Positions 35,501 through 43,069 of a stretch of DNA of 64,000 bases are shown here, piece after piece; position 1 is the first letter of the stretch; each line of letters starts with the position of its first letter. Both the position numbers and the translations under genes were made by a program. Source of the stretch: Xiphias gladius (lineage: Eukaryota > Chordata > Actinopteri > Istiophoriformes > Xiphiidae); the NCBI RefSeq assembly GCF_016859285.1, contig NC_053406.1, forward strand, positions 14,388,501-14,452,500. The letters run 5' to 3'. Under the pieces are notes generated by a model. It saw only the letters and a list, made by a program, of their open reading frames with translations, was not told the origin of the DNA and ran no database searches.

Positions 35501-38500
35501 CTACCTCCTTGTTTTTTCTCCTGTAGGTCCACAGTGACTTTGCTGCAGCTGCCACTCGAGGAGCTATGGCAGTAATTGATGGCAACGTAATGGCCATCAA
35601 CCCCGGCGAGGAGACACGCATGCAGATGTTCATCTGGAACAACATCTTCTTCAGCCTCGGCTTCGATGTGCGGGACCACTATCGTGAGCTGGGTGGAGAT
35701 GCCGCCGCCCATGCTGCGCCGACCAATGACTTGAACGGAGTACGAGCTTACGGGGCGGTGGATGTGGAGGGTCTCTACACCCTGGGGACAGTAGTGGTGG
35801 ACTACAGAGGGTACCGCGTCACCGCCCAGTCCATCATCCCAGGTATCCTGGAGCGTGAGCAGGAGCAGAGCGTCATCTATGGCTCCATTGACTTTGGAAA
35901 GACTGTTGTGTCTCACAGCAAATATCTGGAGCTGCTGGAGAAGACCAGCAGGCCACTCAAGGTCAGTAACACGACTGTAGTCTAAGTGATGATTAACTTG
36001 TTGGATAATCCAGTTATTTCAAAGTACATACTGTAGCTTTTGTGTTAAATGATAACACTGTTGAAAGCTGAGAGGCCCAGACAGGGTAGTCAACTCATGG
36101 AGTGTGAAAGACAGAATAACACATCGTTTTTGTGTTTTCATGGCATTTGCTGACACTTGCAAAAATATAGAATATTGCCAGCTTCATCCTTTAAGGCCTG
36201 ACAAATGCCACCACAGAGAAACTGTGTATTCAGATCCTCTGTCTGTCCAGCAAGTTCATTTTGCCACATACTGGATGTAAATTTTAGGTCCAGAGACACG
36301 GCGTGCTGAACGAGAAGAACGACACAGTGGAGCTGTGCTCCTCTGTCGAGTGTAAAGGCATCATCGGAAATGATGGCCGACACTATATTCTGGACCTTCT
36401 GCGTACTTTCCCCCCTGACCTCAATTTCCTGCCTGTGGGCGGAGAGGAGCTGCCCCCAGAGAGTCAGCGCCAAGGATTCCCCCGCCAGCACCGCCACCGC
36501 CTGGCTTGTCTCCGTCAAGAGCTCATTGAGGCCTTTGTTGAGCACAGGTAGCTGTCTGCGCTGGCGTGCATGATCACGTTTCCATCGTCACATGTGGCGA
36601 GTTTCCACATCTGTTTAACTGTTGTTTCTGTCCCCCTTCAGATATCTTCTCTTCATGAAGATGGCAGCATTACAGCTCATGCAACAGAAGGCAAACAAGG
36701 ACACTAAGACTGATACACCCGCCATCACAGAAACCTCAGAAACTTCCACAGAACGCAATGCTGATACAAGCCAGACAGAGACCACAGCTTCAGATTCTGC
36801 TCACGCAACAGAGGTCTCCACAGACAGCACAAGCCAGACAGACAACAGCACATCTGCTGCCTCACAGGCAGCGACTGACAGTGAAGAAAACTCCTCGAAG
36901 CCCGCCACAAACGGGCCTCTAGACCCCGCAGCCACCCAGAATGGCGAGTGCAAGAGCCCACTGGAGGGTAAGGAGCTTGAGGAAAGTATTCCAGGATTAG
37001 CTCAGGCCAAAGAGCTGGCGGAGACCTTAGTTGCCGAAGATGGATCTGGTATTGGTACGTCCAAAAATACCCCTAAAAGCAGAGCCAGGACAATGCAGGG
37101 GGAGCTACGCTGGTGGATAACTGCATAGAAAAAAAAGTAGTGTTTATTCAGAGAGAAGTAGTATTGAACCAAAAATTTGGTGTCTCGATGCAGCTAGTTT
37201 TAGAGAGAGTGTGTGTGCGCGTCTGTGTCCGTAGCATTAGAGTAACAGGTAGAGCATTAAGTATCGAGCACTGGGTCATAGTGGCTTCTCTCCACCTGGC
37301 TAGCTGTCCCTGCTCAGTCCTCAGCCTGCTGTGGGGAAGAGTGTTGGCACCCAATTAACCCATCTCTCCCTCTTCCTGCCTGCGATGCCTCTGCTGTGGG
37401 ATATGAACTGAATAATCATTTGCAGTGTCCATTTAATCCAAATGTGTTTTTGAAATTCAAAAAATGACCATGTTCAGTGATTTGTGCACCGCTCAACTGA
37501 TCCTAAATCACAGTAATCTGCTTTTCAAATACACTGACCTAATCTGTAGTGTTTGTAAGTAGTGTATGGTCAACAGCTTTGAAATGGTGGTGGGTGCTCG
37601 TCCAAGGCCATGTCTACAGCAAGCTTAACCAAAACTAACAGTAACATCTGTTCAGCTGCACTGACACTGTTGATCAGATAGATCAGTCACTACTTTTGTG
37701 ATTGAAGTAGTCTGAAAAAATAAATGAAATTACAAGATCATTGAATAACGTCTGTATTGTGTGATCAGCTGCATTTGCAAGTAATATGCCAATAATAACA
37801 CAATACAGTACGATACAGCAATACATTGATTGCTCAGGGTGTTGGAGATGACAGAAAATTGGCTTCTTTACAATAACGAGCCACAGCACCCAGCTGAGTT
37901 TGAGCCATTGTAGCTCTGTTTTCCCCATAGAGACTAAGAAGAGCGGTTTTGAAAAGACAGTGGCTTGATGTGGACATGGTTTAAACTTTGACTTTTCAGA
38001 TACGTTGAAATGATGTGTCTGTCGCCAGTGCTTTTAACACATTTGCATCTTTTCCTCGTATGTGATCCTGATCAAAAACAGATCCCAAAAGCCGTGAGGT
38101 TGTCCTCAATGCATGCAAGGCAGTAGGCTCCATCAGCAACACGTCGTTTGACATTCGCTTCAACCCCGACATCTTCTCCCCAGGTGAGCATGACAGCGAT
38201 GATGAAATCTTATATTGACTATGAAAAAGCTTCACAATAGTTTTACAGTGTAAAAACAATGAAAGTAAAATAATATAAATATAATATAAAGCCCGTAGAG
38301 GCTGAGAAATATTTGGATTATTTTGCTTCTCAGGCATGAAACCTTGACTGCCAAGAGCTGAAGCACTCGCCTTTTAGACCTTTAGACCTTTAGACCTTTA
38401 GATCCTGTTTTAGTGGGTAATTCAGGCTGATAAGTGATGATGCATGGGGAAGATTTAAGGGTAGCTTTAGAATTTGTAAAATATTTTAAAATGGCTAAAG

Positions 38501-38875
38501 TAAAAAAAAATTGTATTTCAAGACCAACCAGTCAAAACAAAAAAATGAAATCAGGTGACCAGTGCTCCGCTCAAAATATATTTGAAATGATAATGTCTGA
38601 TGTAAGGTGGTAAAAAGAGGAAAAAAAAACTGAAAAAGTAACATGACACTGCAGTGTATAAAAAGAAAACTAATACTAAAATGATCAAACCGTTATCCTT
38701 TTTAATAGAAGAAAAGCAAAGATAAAAGTAGTATTTCATCCACCTTCACTCCCTGAACTGTCAAATTCGTCAGGGTTTAATTTCCTTATTGCATGTAGTC
38801 GTTTTTAGCACATGAGGCTCAAAATTATCTCTGGGGTGATAAGAGAAAGTGAATGACACTTGTTCATAGGAGAAT

Positions 38876-38912
<37 letters not shown>

Positions 38913-41900
38913 ACGTGCGGTGTTCAAACAGGAGTACGTTTCCCAGATGACAGCACATACGACATCCAGAAGCAGAAACAGCTACTTAAAGATGCTGCTG
39001 CCTTCCTGGTGTCCTGTCAGATCCCATCACTGGTCAGTTACACACATACTACGACAGATCCAGGTCATACAGGGGTTGAATTTTTTTAAGCTTGTCCGTC
39101 TGAGTTTAAAGCCGTGCGTGTGTGTGTGTGTGTGTGTTGTTTGATCAGGTTAAAGACTGTTTGGACCACAGCGCTCTACCCATGGATGGAGCCACACTAA
39201 CAGAGGCCTTGCGCCAGAGAGGCATCAATGTTCGCTATTTGGGCACTGTTCTGGAGTTTGTGGACAAAACACCTGCTAAAGCCCAGCTGGAGCATTTCTA
39301 TGTGAGTCTGATTACCCAGATCTGACTATTCCACACTGTTCTTCCTCGTGTTTAGTCATTCTAACATCTTTTTTTTTTTTTTTCTTCTCCCAAATCTTAG
39401 AGAATAGGAATCAGTGAGCTGATCACCAGATGTGCGAAACATATCTTCAAGACATACCTCCAGGTTTGTGACTTTCGTTATATGATATCTATGCTCTTGA
39501 AAAGACAAACCTACTTTTATTTTAATTAATGTTTTCCTCATTTTTGTCATCATGTAGGGTGTGGAGTTGTCTGCCCTCTCCGCCGCTGTAAGTCATTTCC
39601 TTAACTGTTTCCTGAGCTCCTTCCCCGACGCCGTCGCCCACCTGCCTCCTGACGAGCTGGTGTCACGCCGCAAGAGCCGCAAGCGTCGAAACAGGGTTCC
39701 CGGCAGCGGAGACAACACGGCGTGGGCCAGCCTGACACCCAGCGAGCTTTGGAAGAACATTGCCTCCGAGGCCCAGAGCTACTATCACTTCACCATACAG
39801 TGGTAACAGACGCATCTGTTATTGTTAAAAAATGTTAAAGCTAGCATGAAGACCCTCTTTTTGCACTTCCATTTTGTGTGTGGTTTTCTTTTTTTCTTTT
39901 TTCTTTTGGTGACGAATATTCTGTCTTGAAATGTTCTTTTGCTCAGTGAAAGTGTGGATCAGGTGGTGGAGAAATATGGCCTCCAGAAGACCACTCTGCT
40001 CAGAGAAATTTCTGTCAAAACTGGCATCCAGGTAACATTCGTTTAGTCTATCGCGAAACCCCCCCCCGCGCCACTTTACCAAATGACCATTATGATGTTT
40101 CCTCTACTTTTAATGTATATCATCTTGTCATTTGCCTTGTAGATTCTGATAAAGGAGTACAACTTTGACAGCCGCCACAAGCCTGCCTTCACAGAGGAGG
40201 ACATCCTGAATATTTTCCCTGTTGTGAAGCACGTAAACCCCAAAGCCTCCGATGCCTTCCACTTCTTCCAGAGTGGACAGGCCAAAGTACAGCAAGGTGA
40301 GACTTGCATATTTACTCCAACAGACTGAGTTATAATGACCAATTTAAAAACCAAAACCTTTGTAATGAATAATCGTTTAACAGAAACTATGTACTGATGA
40401 AGCAAGCTAGCCGCTAGCTCTGACTTGACTAAATGGAGACCTGTCTTGCTACCCTTCCTTTTCATTCCAAGGTTTTCTGAAGGAGGGCTGTGAGCTGATC
40501 AACGAGGCTCTCAACCTCTTCAACAATGTGTACGGACCCATGCACGTAGAGATCTGTGCCTGCCTGCGCCTGCTGGCACGCCTTAATTACATCATGGGAG
40601 ACCACCCTGAGGTAGGCATAATATACTCTTACCTTGTCTGTAACTGTTACACCAGTGCCCTTTTTGATTTTATATCACTAAACGGCATTTTTGTGTTTAC
40701 CTGCAGGCTCTGAGCAACCAGCAAAAAGCTGTTCTGATGAGTGAAAGAGTCCTCGGCATCGAGCACCCCAACACCATTCAAGAATATGTAAGTTATCAGG
40801 CCCAGAGAAGGATCTCTTTAGGTCATGTAAAAGACGTTCAATATCCCTCTCACCTACATTTTATTTCCTGTGTGCCTCCGTCCACTTCTTAGATGCACTT
40901 GGCTCTGTACTGCTTTGCCAACGGCCAGCTGTCGACCGCCCTGAAGCTGCTTTATCGCGCCCGTTACCTCATGTTGTTGGTTTGCGGGGAGGACCACCCG
41001 GAGATGGCGCTGCTAGACGTGAGTGCAGTCTTTTCTTGAGATTTATATAACAAACTACATCATCAAAAAAATAAAAAATAAATAACTACTGTTGGTGTAC
41101 TGGTGCTCTCGTAACAGATTTAATACTTCTTGTTAATGGTTCTCCATCCACAGAGTAACATTGGACTGGTGCTGCACGGAGTAATGGAGTATGATTTATC
41201 TCTGAGATTCCTGGAGAATGCCTTGACCATCAACACAAAGTACCATGGACCCCGGTCCCTCAAAGTGGCCCTCAGGTGGGGATTTATTCATTATCCATAA
41301 GTTGGCAAAAGACTGACTTCCATGATGATTTAAATGTCTTTTTTTTTTTTTTTCCCCCCCAGTCATCATTTGGTTGCAAGGGTTTATGAGAGCAAGGCCG
41401 AGTTCCGCTCTGCACTACAGCATGAAAAGGAGGGCTACACTATTTACAAGAACCAGGTAGGCCCTGCAGGACTCCACACTGCTGGGACCTGACACACTTT
41501 TTCTTTATCAAATGTGATGAAGTGATATTTTGAACTCTATTTTATTTTTTTTTTTCTTCTCAGATGGGCGAGGCACATGAGAAAACCAAGGAGAGCTCAG
41601 AGTACCTGAAGTATCTCACCCAACAGGCCGTGGCTCTGCAGAGAACCATGAATGAGATCTACAAGAACGGCTCCAACGCCAGCATCATGCCCCTCAAGGT
41701 GACTGCTCTGAGTCAGACATGTTTTTGTGTTTCAGTCTGTTAAAGCCCCAAGGAACTTAAGTACTGATGTTTTTATTTCCTCCTGTTCTCCAGTTCACTG
41801 CCCCCAGCATGGCCAGCGTCCTGGAACAGCTCAACATCATCAATGGCATCATCTTCATACCTCTCAGGTAGAGTCAGAAAAAAGCATTATAAGTGTATTG

Positions 41901-42496
41901 GGATTCATAATGCTTGGTCTGGCTCTGTCCAAAAGTAACAAAATCCACCTACCAGCTCTAAAGCTCACTAAATAACATTTTATATATCCTTTCTTTAAAC
42001 TGTACAGAAACTGAAATGTTTCGCCTGGTGTTTTATATTTAACATTCAGACATGAGTGACTGATACACTCATCCAACTGTTGGCAAGAAAGCAACCAAGC
42101 ATATTTCCAAACTACTCTTTAAAATTAAATTGTGAAAAAGTTACCACAATTTCTTTGAAAAAAGGCTAAGTAGATGATGAATGAATTTTGAGTTGTGAAT
42201 TTCTTTTGAAACTGGTAACAAGCCAAAGGAGTTCAAATAAGCTACTTTTTAATAAAGTTGAGAGAAATATAAAACGCACAAATTTTAAATGGTTTCGCTA
42301 TACTAGAAGTTTCTCCTATAGAAAGTCTACACGAGTCCAGAGTTGATCCCTTTTTGTATTTCTTTTCAGTCAAAAGGATCTGGAGAACCTGAAGGCAGAG
42401 GTTCAGAGGCGGCAGCAGCTGCAAGAGCTGGGAAAGAGTGAGGAGCCCACTGAGGACAGCCCACTGGAACTAGAGGACAAAATTCCCATTGATTAA
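23421..42496 (+). CDS. cluh: clustered mitochondria protein homolog CLUH (27 coding exons, complete)
   Basis: The 27 exons listed separately sum to 4197 bases: 1398 codons plus TAA. Every junction keeps phase, and the sequence tracks vertebrate CLUH throughout. CLUH is a cytosolic RNA-binding protein that binds mRNAs of nuclear-encoded mitochondrial proteins, supporting mitochondrial metabolism and preventing mitochondrial clustering. By family knowledge the order is: variable acidic N terminus (1-90); ubiquitin-like CLU-N domain (about 91-170); linker with DSGKRKK; CLU domain (about 350-600); Ser/Thr-rich disordered insert (about 675-760); eIF3-p135-like central domain (about 790-980) with a basic [10 protein letters not shown] patch; TPR region (about 1100-1330); short acidic tail ending in Asp. 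All intron ends checked are GT-AG. No frameshift or missing exon was found. Translation could also start at the second ATG in exon 2. Confidence 0.97.
24060..24677 (+). promoter_or_regulatory. cluh: possible alternative cluh promoter and non-coding first exon
   Basis: The stretch is CpG-rich with a dense run of GCTAGC/TTAGCT/CTAGC words around 24062-24135. Further on, at about 24578-24592, ACCGGGAAGCGGAAGCTGG contains ETS-type GGAA sites. Two good donors follow, at 24630 (ACG|GTGAGA) and 24678 (CTG|GTGAGT). The only ATGs before them (24613, 24616) reach a stop after a few codons, so a transcript from here would translate from an ATG in exon 2. This is inference from sequence texture and donors only. 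Confidence 0.4.
25025..25850. repeat. tandem/nested copies of AT-rich dispersed element family
   Basis: One copy in inverted orientation (about 25025-25370) abuts another running to about 25850. Family words are ATCGATTAGTCGA near 25388, a GCTGCAACGATTAG terminus near 25372, and AATCGACTACTCGTTGCAGC near 25820-25840. The junction contains a duplicated GCTGCAGCTAAAGCTGCAAC. There is no coding capacity. Confidence 0.7.
26325..26640 (+). repeat. copy of AT-rich dispersed element family
   Basis: It shows the family blocks in order: TTCTCAATTAATCGATGGAT, a purine-rich middle with CAGTCCAAAATCCAAAGATA, AACCAGCAAATGTTGAGTAT and ATAGTTGCAGATTAATTTAG. It is followed by a 30-base T-run. Confidence 0.75.
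26818..27070 (+). repeat. diverged copy of AT-rich dispersed element family
   Basis: It begins ATCTGCAACTAATGATCATT and carries recognisable but eroded family blocks (AAACTCAAAGATATTTAATT; AGAAGCTGAAACCAGAGAAT). It is more diverged than the copies at 26325 and 63334. Confidence 0.6.
29079..29304. mobile_element. hAT-like MITE (226 bp)
   Basis: The terminal inverted repeats are CAGTTGTTCTCAAACT at the left and AGTTTGAGAACCACTG at the right end, differing at two positions. The CAG...CTG ends are typical of hAT elements. The flanking 8-mers (CTCTAGAA and GTAGACAA) are not identical, so the insertion is old or the ends are slightly misplaced. The interior has a G-run and no reading frame of note. 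Confidence 0.7.
30829..31022 (+). CDS. cluh: cluh exon 2
   Basis: The acceptor is TTGCAG|AG and the donor CTGCAG|GTAAGG. It encodes residues 43-107: an acidic stretch, then the first strands of the CLU-N ubiquitin-like fold ([20 protein letters not shown]). It contains an in-frame ATG at 30850 in good context (GCCATGG), a possible alternative start. Confidence 0.96.
31351..31522 (+). CDS. cluh: cluh exon 3
   Basis: Residues 108-164 plus one base; core of CLU-N with [20 protein letters not shown] and [20 protein letters not shown]. Confidence 0.97.
31523..32314 (+). other. cluh: cluh intron 3
   Basis: A 792-bp intron of unique-looking sequence with an A-run near 31922. No exon or RNA gene was recognised. 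Confidence 0.8.
32315..32458 (+). CDS. cluh: cluh exon 4
   Basis: Residues 165-212 plus one base; [20 protein letters not shown], then [20 protein letters not shown], one of the most conserved CLUH segments. Confidence 0.97.
32760..32887 (+). CDS. cluh: cluh exon 5
   Basis: Residues 213-255. It opens with the basic [10 protein letters not shown] patch and continues [12 protein letters not shown]. The donor is AAG|GTGAGG. Confidence 0.96.
33116..33270 (+). CDS. cluh: cluh exon 6
   Basis: Residues 256-306 plus two bases; [20 protein letters not shown] and [11 protein letters not shown]. The donor CA|GTCAGT was chosen because the CA must join A of exon 7 to give Gln in NQST. Confidence 0.95.
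33271..34155 (+). other. cluh: cluh intron 6
   Basis: An 885-bp intron. T-runs lie near 33817-33840, followed by (TTTG)n and a segment containing GCAAAAGTTTGGTCACCCTG at about 33880, which looks like the end of a dispersed fish repeat. It closes with a TG repeat nine bases from the acceptor region. Confidence 0.7.
34130..34146. repeat. cluh: (TG)n tract against the exon 7 acceptor
   Basis: Eight TG units followed by TATATTCCAG and the exon. It occupies the place of the polypyrimidine tract. Confidence 0.9.
34156..34281 (+). CDS. cluh: cluh exon 7
   Basis: Residues 307-348; [20 protein letters not shown] and [16 protein letters not shown]. The donor AAAAG|GTGAAG leaves two bases for Arg. Confidence 0.95.
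34840..34987 (+). CDS. cluh: cluh exon 8
   Basis: Residues 349-398; [19 protein letters not shown], then [17 protein letters not shown]. Start of the CLU domain. Confidence 0.97.
35096..35188 (+). CDS. cluh: cluh exon 9
   Basis: Residues 399-429; [20 protein letters not shown], then [11 protein letters not shown]. It is in phase 0 at both ends. Confidence 0.97.
35225..35385. repeat. dispersed repeat, copy in cluh intron 9
   Basis: It shares GGTATTAAAAGGGTCTTTAA-type sequence and GGTGAGCCCTGCAGAAACCCTG with a copy at 50655-50745 in the pafah1b1 intron (GTATTAAAAGGGTTTTAATT; GGTGAACCCTGCTGAAAACC). It is an old, diverged interspersed element without coding capacity. Confidence 0.55.
35527..35961 (+). 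CDS. cluh: cluh exon 10 (largest, core of CLU domain)
   Basis: Residues 430-574, 435 bases. It includes [59 protein letters not shown] and [20 protein letters not shown]. The antisense frame over this exon is also open, as expected from codon bias. Confidence 0.98.
36288..36547 (+). CDS. cluh: cluh exon 11
   Basis: Residues 575-660 plus two bases; end of the CLU domain with [20 protein letters not shown] and [17 protein letters not shown]. Confidence 0.97.
36642..37054 (+). CDS. cluh: cluh exon 12 with Ser/Thr-rich disordered insert
   Basis: Residues 661-798. After [20 protein letters not shown] comes about 85 residues rich in Ser, Thr, Asp and Glu (for example [18 protein letters not shown]), then the conserved [13 protein letters not shown]. 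The linker differs almost completely from mammals and is longer. The donor is TTG|GTACGT. Confidence 0.95.
37055..38081 (+). other. cluh: cluh intron 12
   Basis: A 1.0-kb intron. No repeats or extra exon were recognised. The acceptor is weak: TGATCAAAAACAG has almost no pyrimidine tract. Confidence 0.75.
38082..38183 (+). CDS. cluh: cluh exon 13
   Basis: Residues 799-832 plus one base; [20 protein letters not shown] and [12 protein letters not shown]. The acceptor is poor, but homology fixes the boundary. Confidence 0.95.
38371..38402. repeat. short tandem repeat, 8-bp unit
   Basis: About four head-to-tail copies of CCTTTAGA, the first with one substitution. Confidence 0.9.
38879..38909. 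repeat. cluh: (TG)n tract against the exon 14 acceptor
   Basis: About 15 TG units ending 22 bases before the exon, followed by GCACGTGCGG and CAAACAG. No pyrimidine tract separates it from the AG. Confidence 0.95.
38932..39032 (+). CDS. cluh: cluh exon 14
   Basis: Residues 833-866; [20 protein letters not shown] and [14 protein letters not shown], start of the central eIF3-p135-like domain. Confidence 0.96.
39117..39137. repeat. cluh: (TG)n tract against the exon 15 acceptor
   Basis: About ten TG units ending 11 bases before the exon (TTGTTTGATCAG follows). Confidence 0.93.
39149..39301 (+). CDS. cluh: cluh exon 15
   Basis: Residues 867-917; [20 protein letters not shown] and [20 protein letters not shown]. 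The intron before it is only 116 bp. Confidence 0.97.
39401..39463 (+). CDS. cluh: cluh exon 16
   Basis: Residues 918-938; [21 protein letters not shown] 63-bp exon, phase 0 at both ends. Confidence 0.96.
39558..39802 (+). CDS. cluh: cluh exon 17
   Basis: Residues 939-1019 plus two bases; [20 protein letters not shown], the basic patch [13 protein letters not shown] (possible RNA or ribosome contact) and [20 protein letters not shown]. Confidence 0.97.
39947..40031 (+). CDS. cluh: cluh exon 18
   Basis: Residues 1020-1048; [20 protein letters not shown] and ISVKTGIQ. Confidence 0.97.
40143..40296 (+). CDS. cluh: cluh exon 19
   Basis: Residues 1049-1099 plus one base; [20 protein letters not shown] and [20 protein letters not shown], nearly invariant in vertebrates. 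Confidence 0.97.
40472..40611 (+). CDS. cluh: cluh exon 20 (TPR region begins)
   Basis: Residues 1100-1146; [20 protein letters not shown] and [20 protein letters not shown]. Confidence 0.97.
40707..40787 (+). CDS. cluh: cluh exon 21
   Basis: Residues 1147-1173; [20 protein letters not shown] and PNTIQEY. Part of a TPR. Confidence 0.97.
40893..41018 (+). CDS. cluh: cluh exon 22
   Basis: Residues 1174-1215; [20 protein letters not shown] and [21 protein letters not shown]. Confidence 0.97.
41154..41275 (+). CDS. cluh: cluh exon 23
   Basis: Residues 1216-1255 plus two bases; [20 protein letters not shown] and [21 protein letters not shown]. Confidence 0.97.
41363..41456 (+). CDS. cluh: cluh exon 24
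   Basis: Residues 1256-1287; [20 protein letters not shown] and [14 protein letters not shown]. Confidence 0.97.
41564..41698 (+). CDS. cluh: cluh exon 25
   Basis: Residues 1288-1332; [20 protein letters not shown] and [14 protein letters not shown]. Confidence 0.97.
41794..41867 (+). CDS. cluh: cluh exon 26
   Basis: Residues 1333-1356 plus two bases; [20 protein letters not shown]. Confidence 0.97.
41868..42369 (+). other. cluh: cluh intron 26
   Basis: A 502-bp AT-rich intron. No repeats or additional exon were seen. Confidence 0.85.
42370..42496 (+). CDS. cluh: cluh exon 27 (terminal coding)
   Basis: Residues 1357-1398; [20 protein letters not shown], then an acidic Glu/Asp tail and TAA at 42494-42496. 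The tail is shorter than the Pro/Ala-rich mammalian one. Confidence 0.97.
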
Positions 42497-43063
42497 TATC
42501 CAAAAGCCCTCAACACACAGCTACTTTCTGCTATATGGGGGGGGGGGGGCGCGCCGTGACGTAACAGCCATGTCACTGGGCCTGTGGACCCGAGAGCCAA
42601 GCAGTCTAAATCAGCATTGGAATAAAAAAAAGGGGGAGGGATGGGTCAGGGCAGTCCAGAGAACAAACTGCATGAACTGTAGGACAAAGGAATACAGAGC
42701 AGGAATTTCCTACAAGGTAGGAAGGGAGGGAGGAGAAAGTACAAACAACATAGAATCAATGTTAACGTGCAATCTGAAAAATCCCCGGCCCAAGAACCTG
42801 GTGATGAAATCACTTGAGGTGTTAGCTGCTTAGAAATATGATTATATATGTAAGAGTGGTTGCAGCCGGGGCGAGAGAGACCAAGGATGACCATGACATT
42901 GTATACCAGAGCCTTATCCACTGTACCATAGTCCCCATGCAATGCTCCTCCTCAACTTTCCACAGTACTGTTAGCCCAGGACCACATTTTGCCCCGCAAA
43001 ACCCTAAAGAGCCTTGAAGACCCCCGGGCATGTTACCATCCCCCCTCCAACGGTGCTCTAAAT

Positions 43064-43069
43064 AATAAA
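43064..43069 (+). promoter_or_regulatory. cluh: proximal poly(A) signal of cluh
   Basis: AATAAA 568 bases after the stop codon, with another at 43133-43138. Confidence 0.5.

Larger units (their letters stand above)
38184..38931 (+). other. cluh: cluh intron 13
   Basis: A 748-bp AT-rich intron. It contains a 4-copy tandem 8-mer at 38371-38402 and ends in a TG microsatellite next to the exon 14 acceptor. Confidence 0.8.

Noticed and set aside
35491..35916. 141-residue open frame on the minus strand
   Set aside because: It is the antisense of cluh exon 10; codon bias of a GC-rich exon keeps the opposite frame open.
38184..38330. Possible C/D-box snoRNA in cluh intron 13
   Set aside because: A GATGATGA box is present, but there is no paired terminal stem and the candidate CTGA box is too far away to be convincing.
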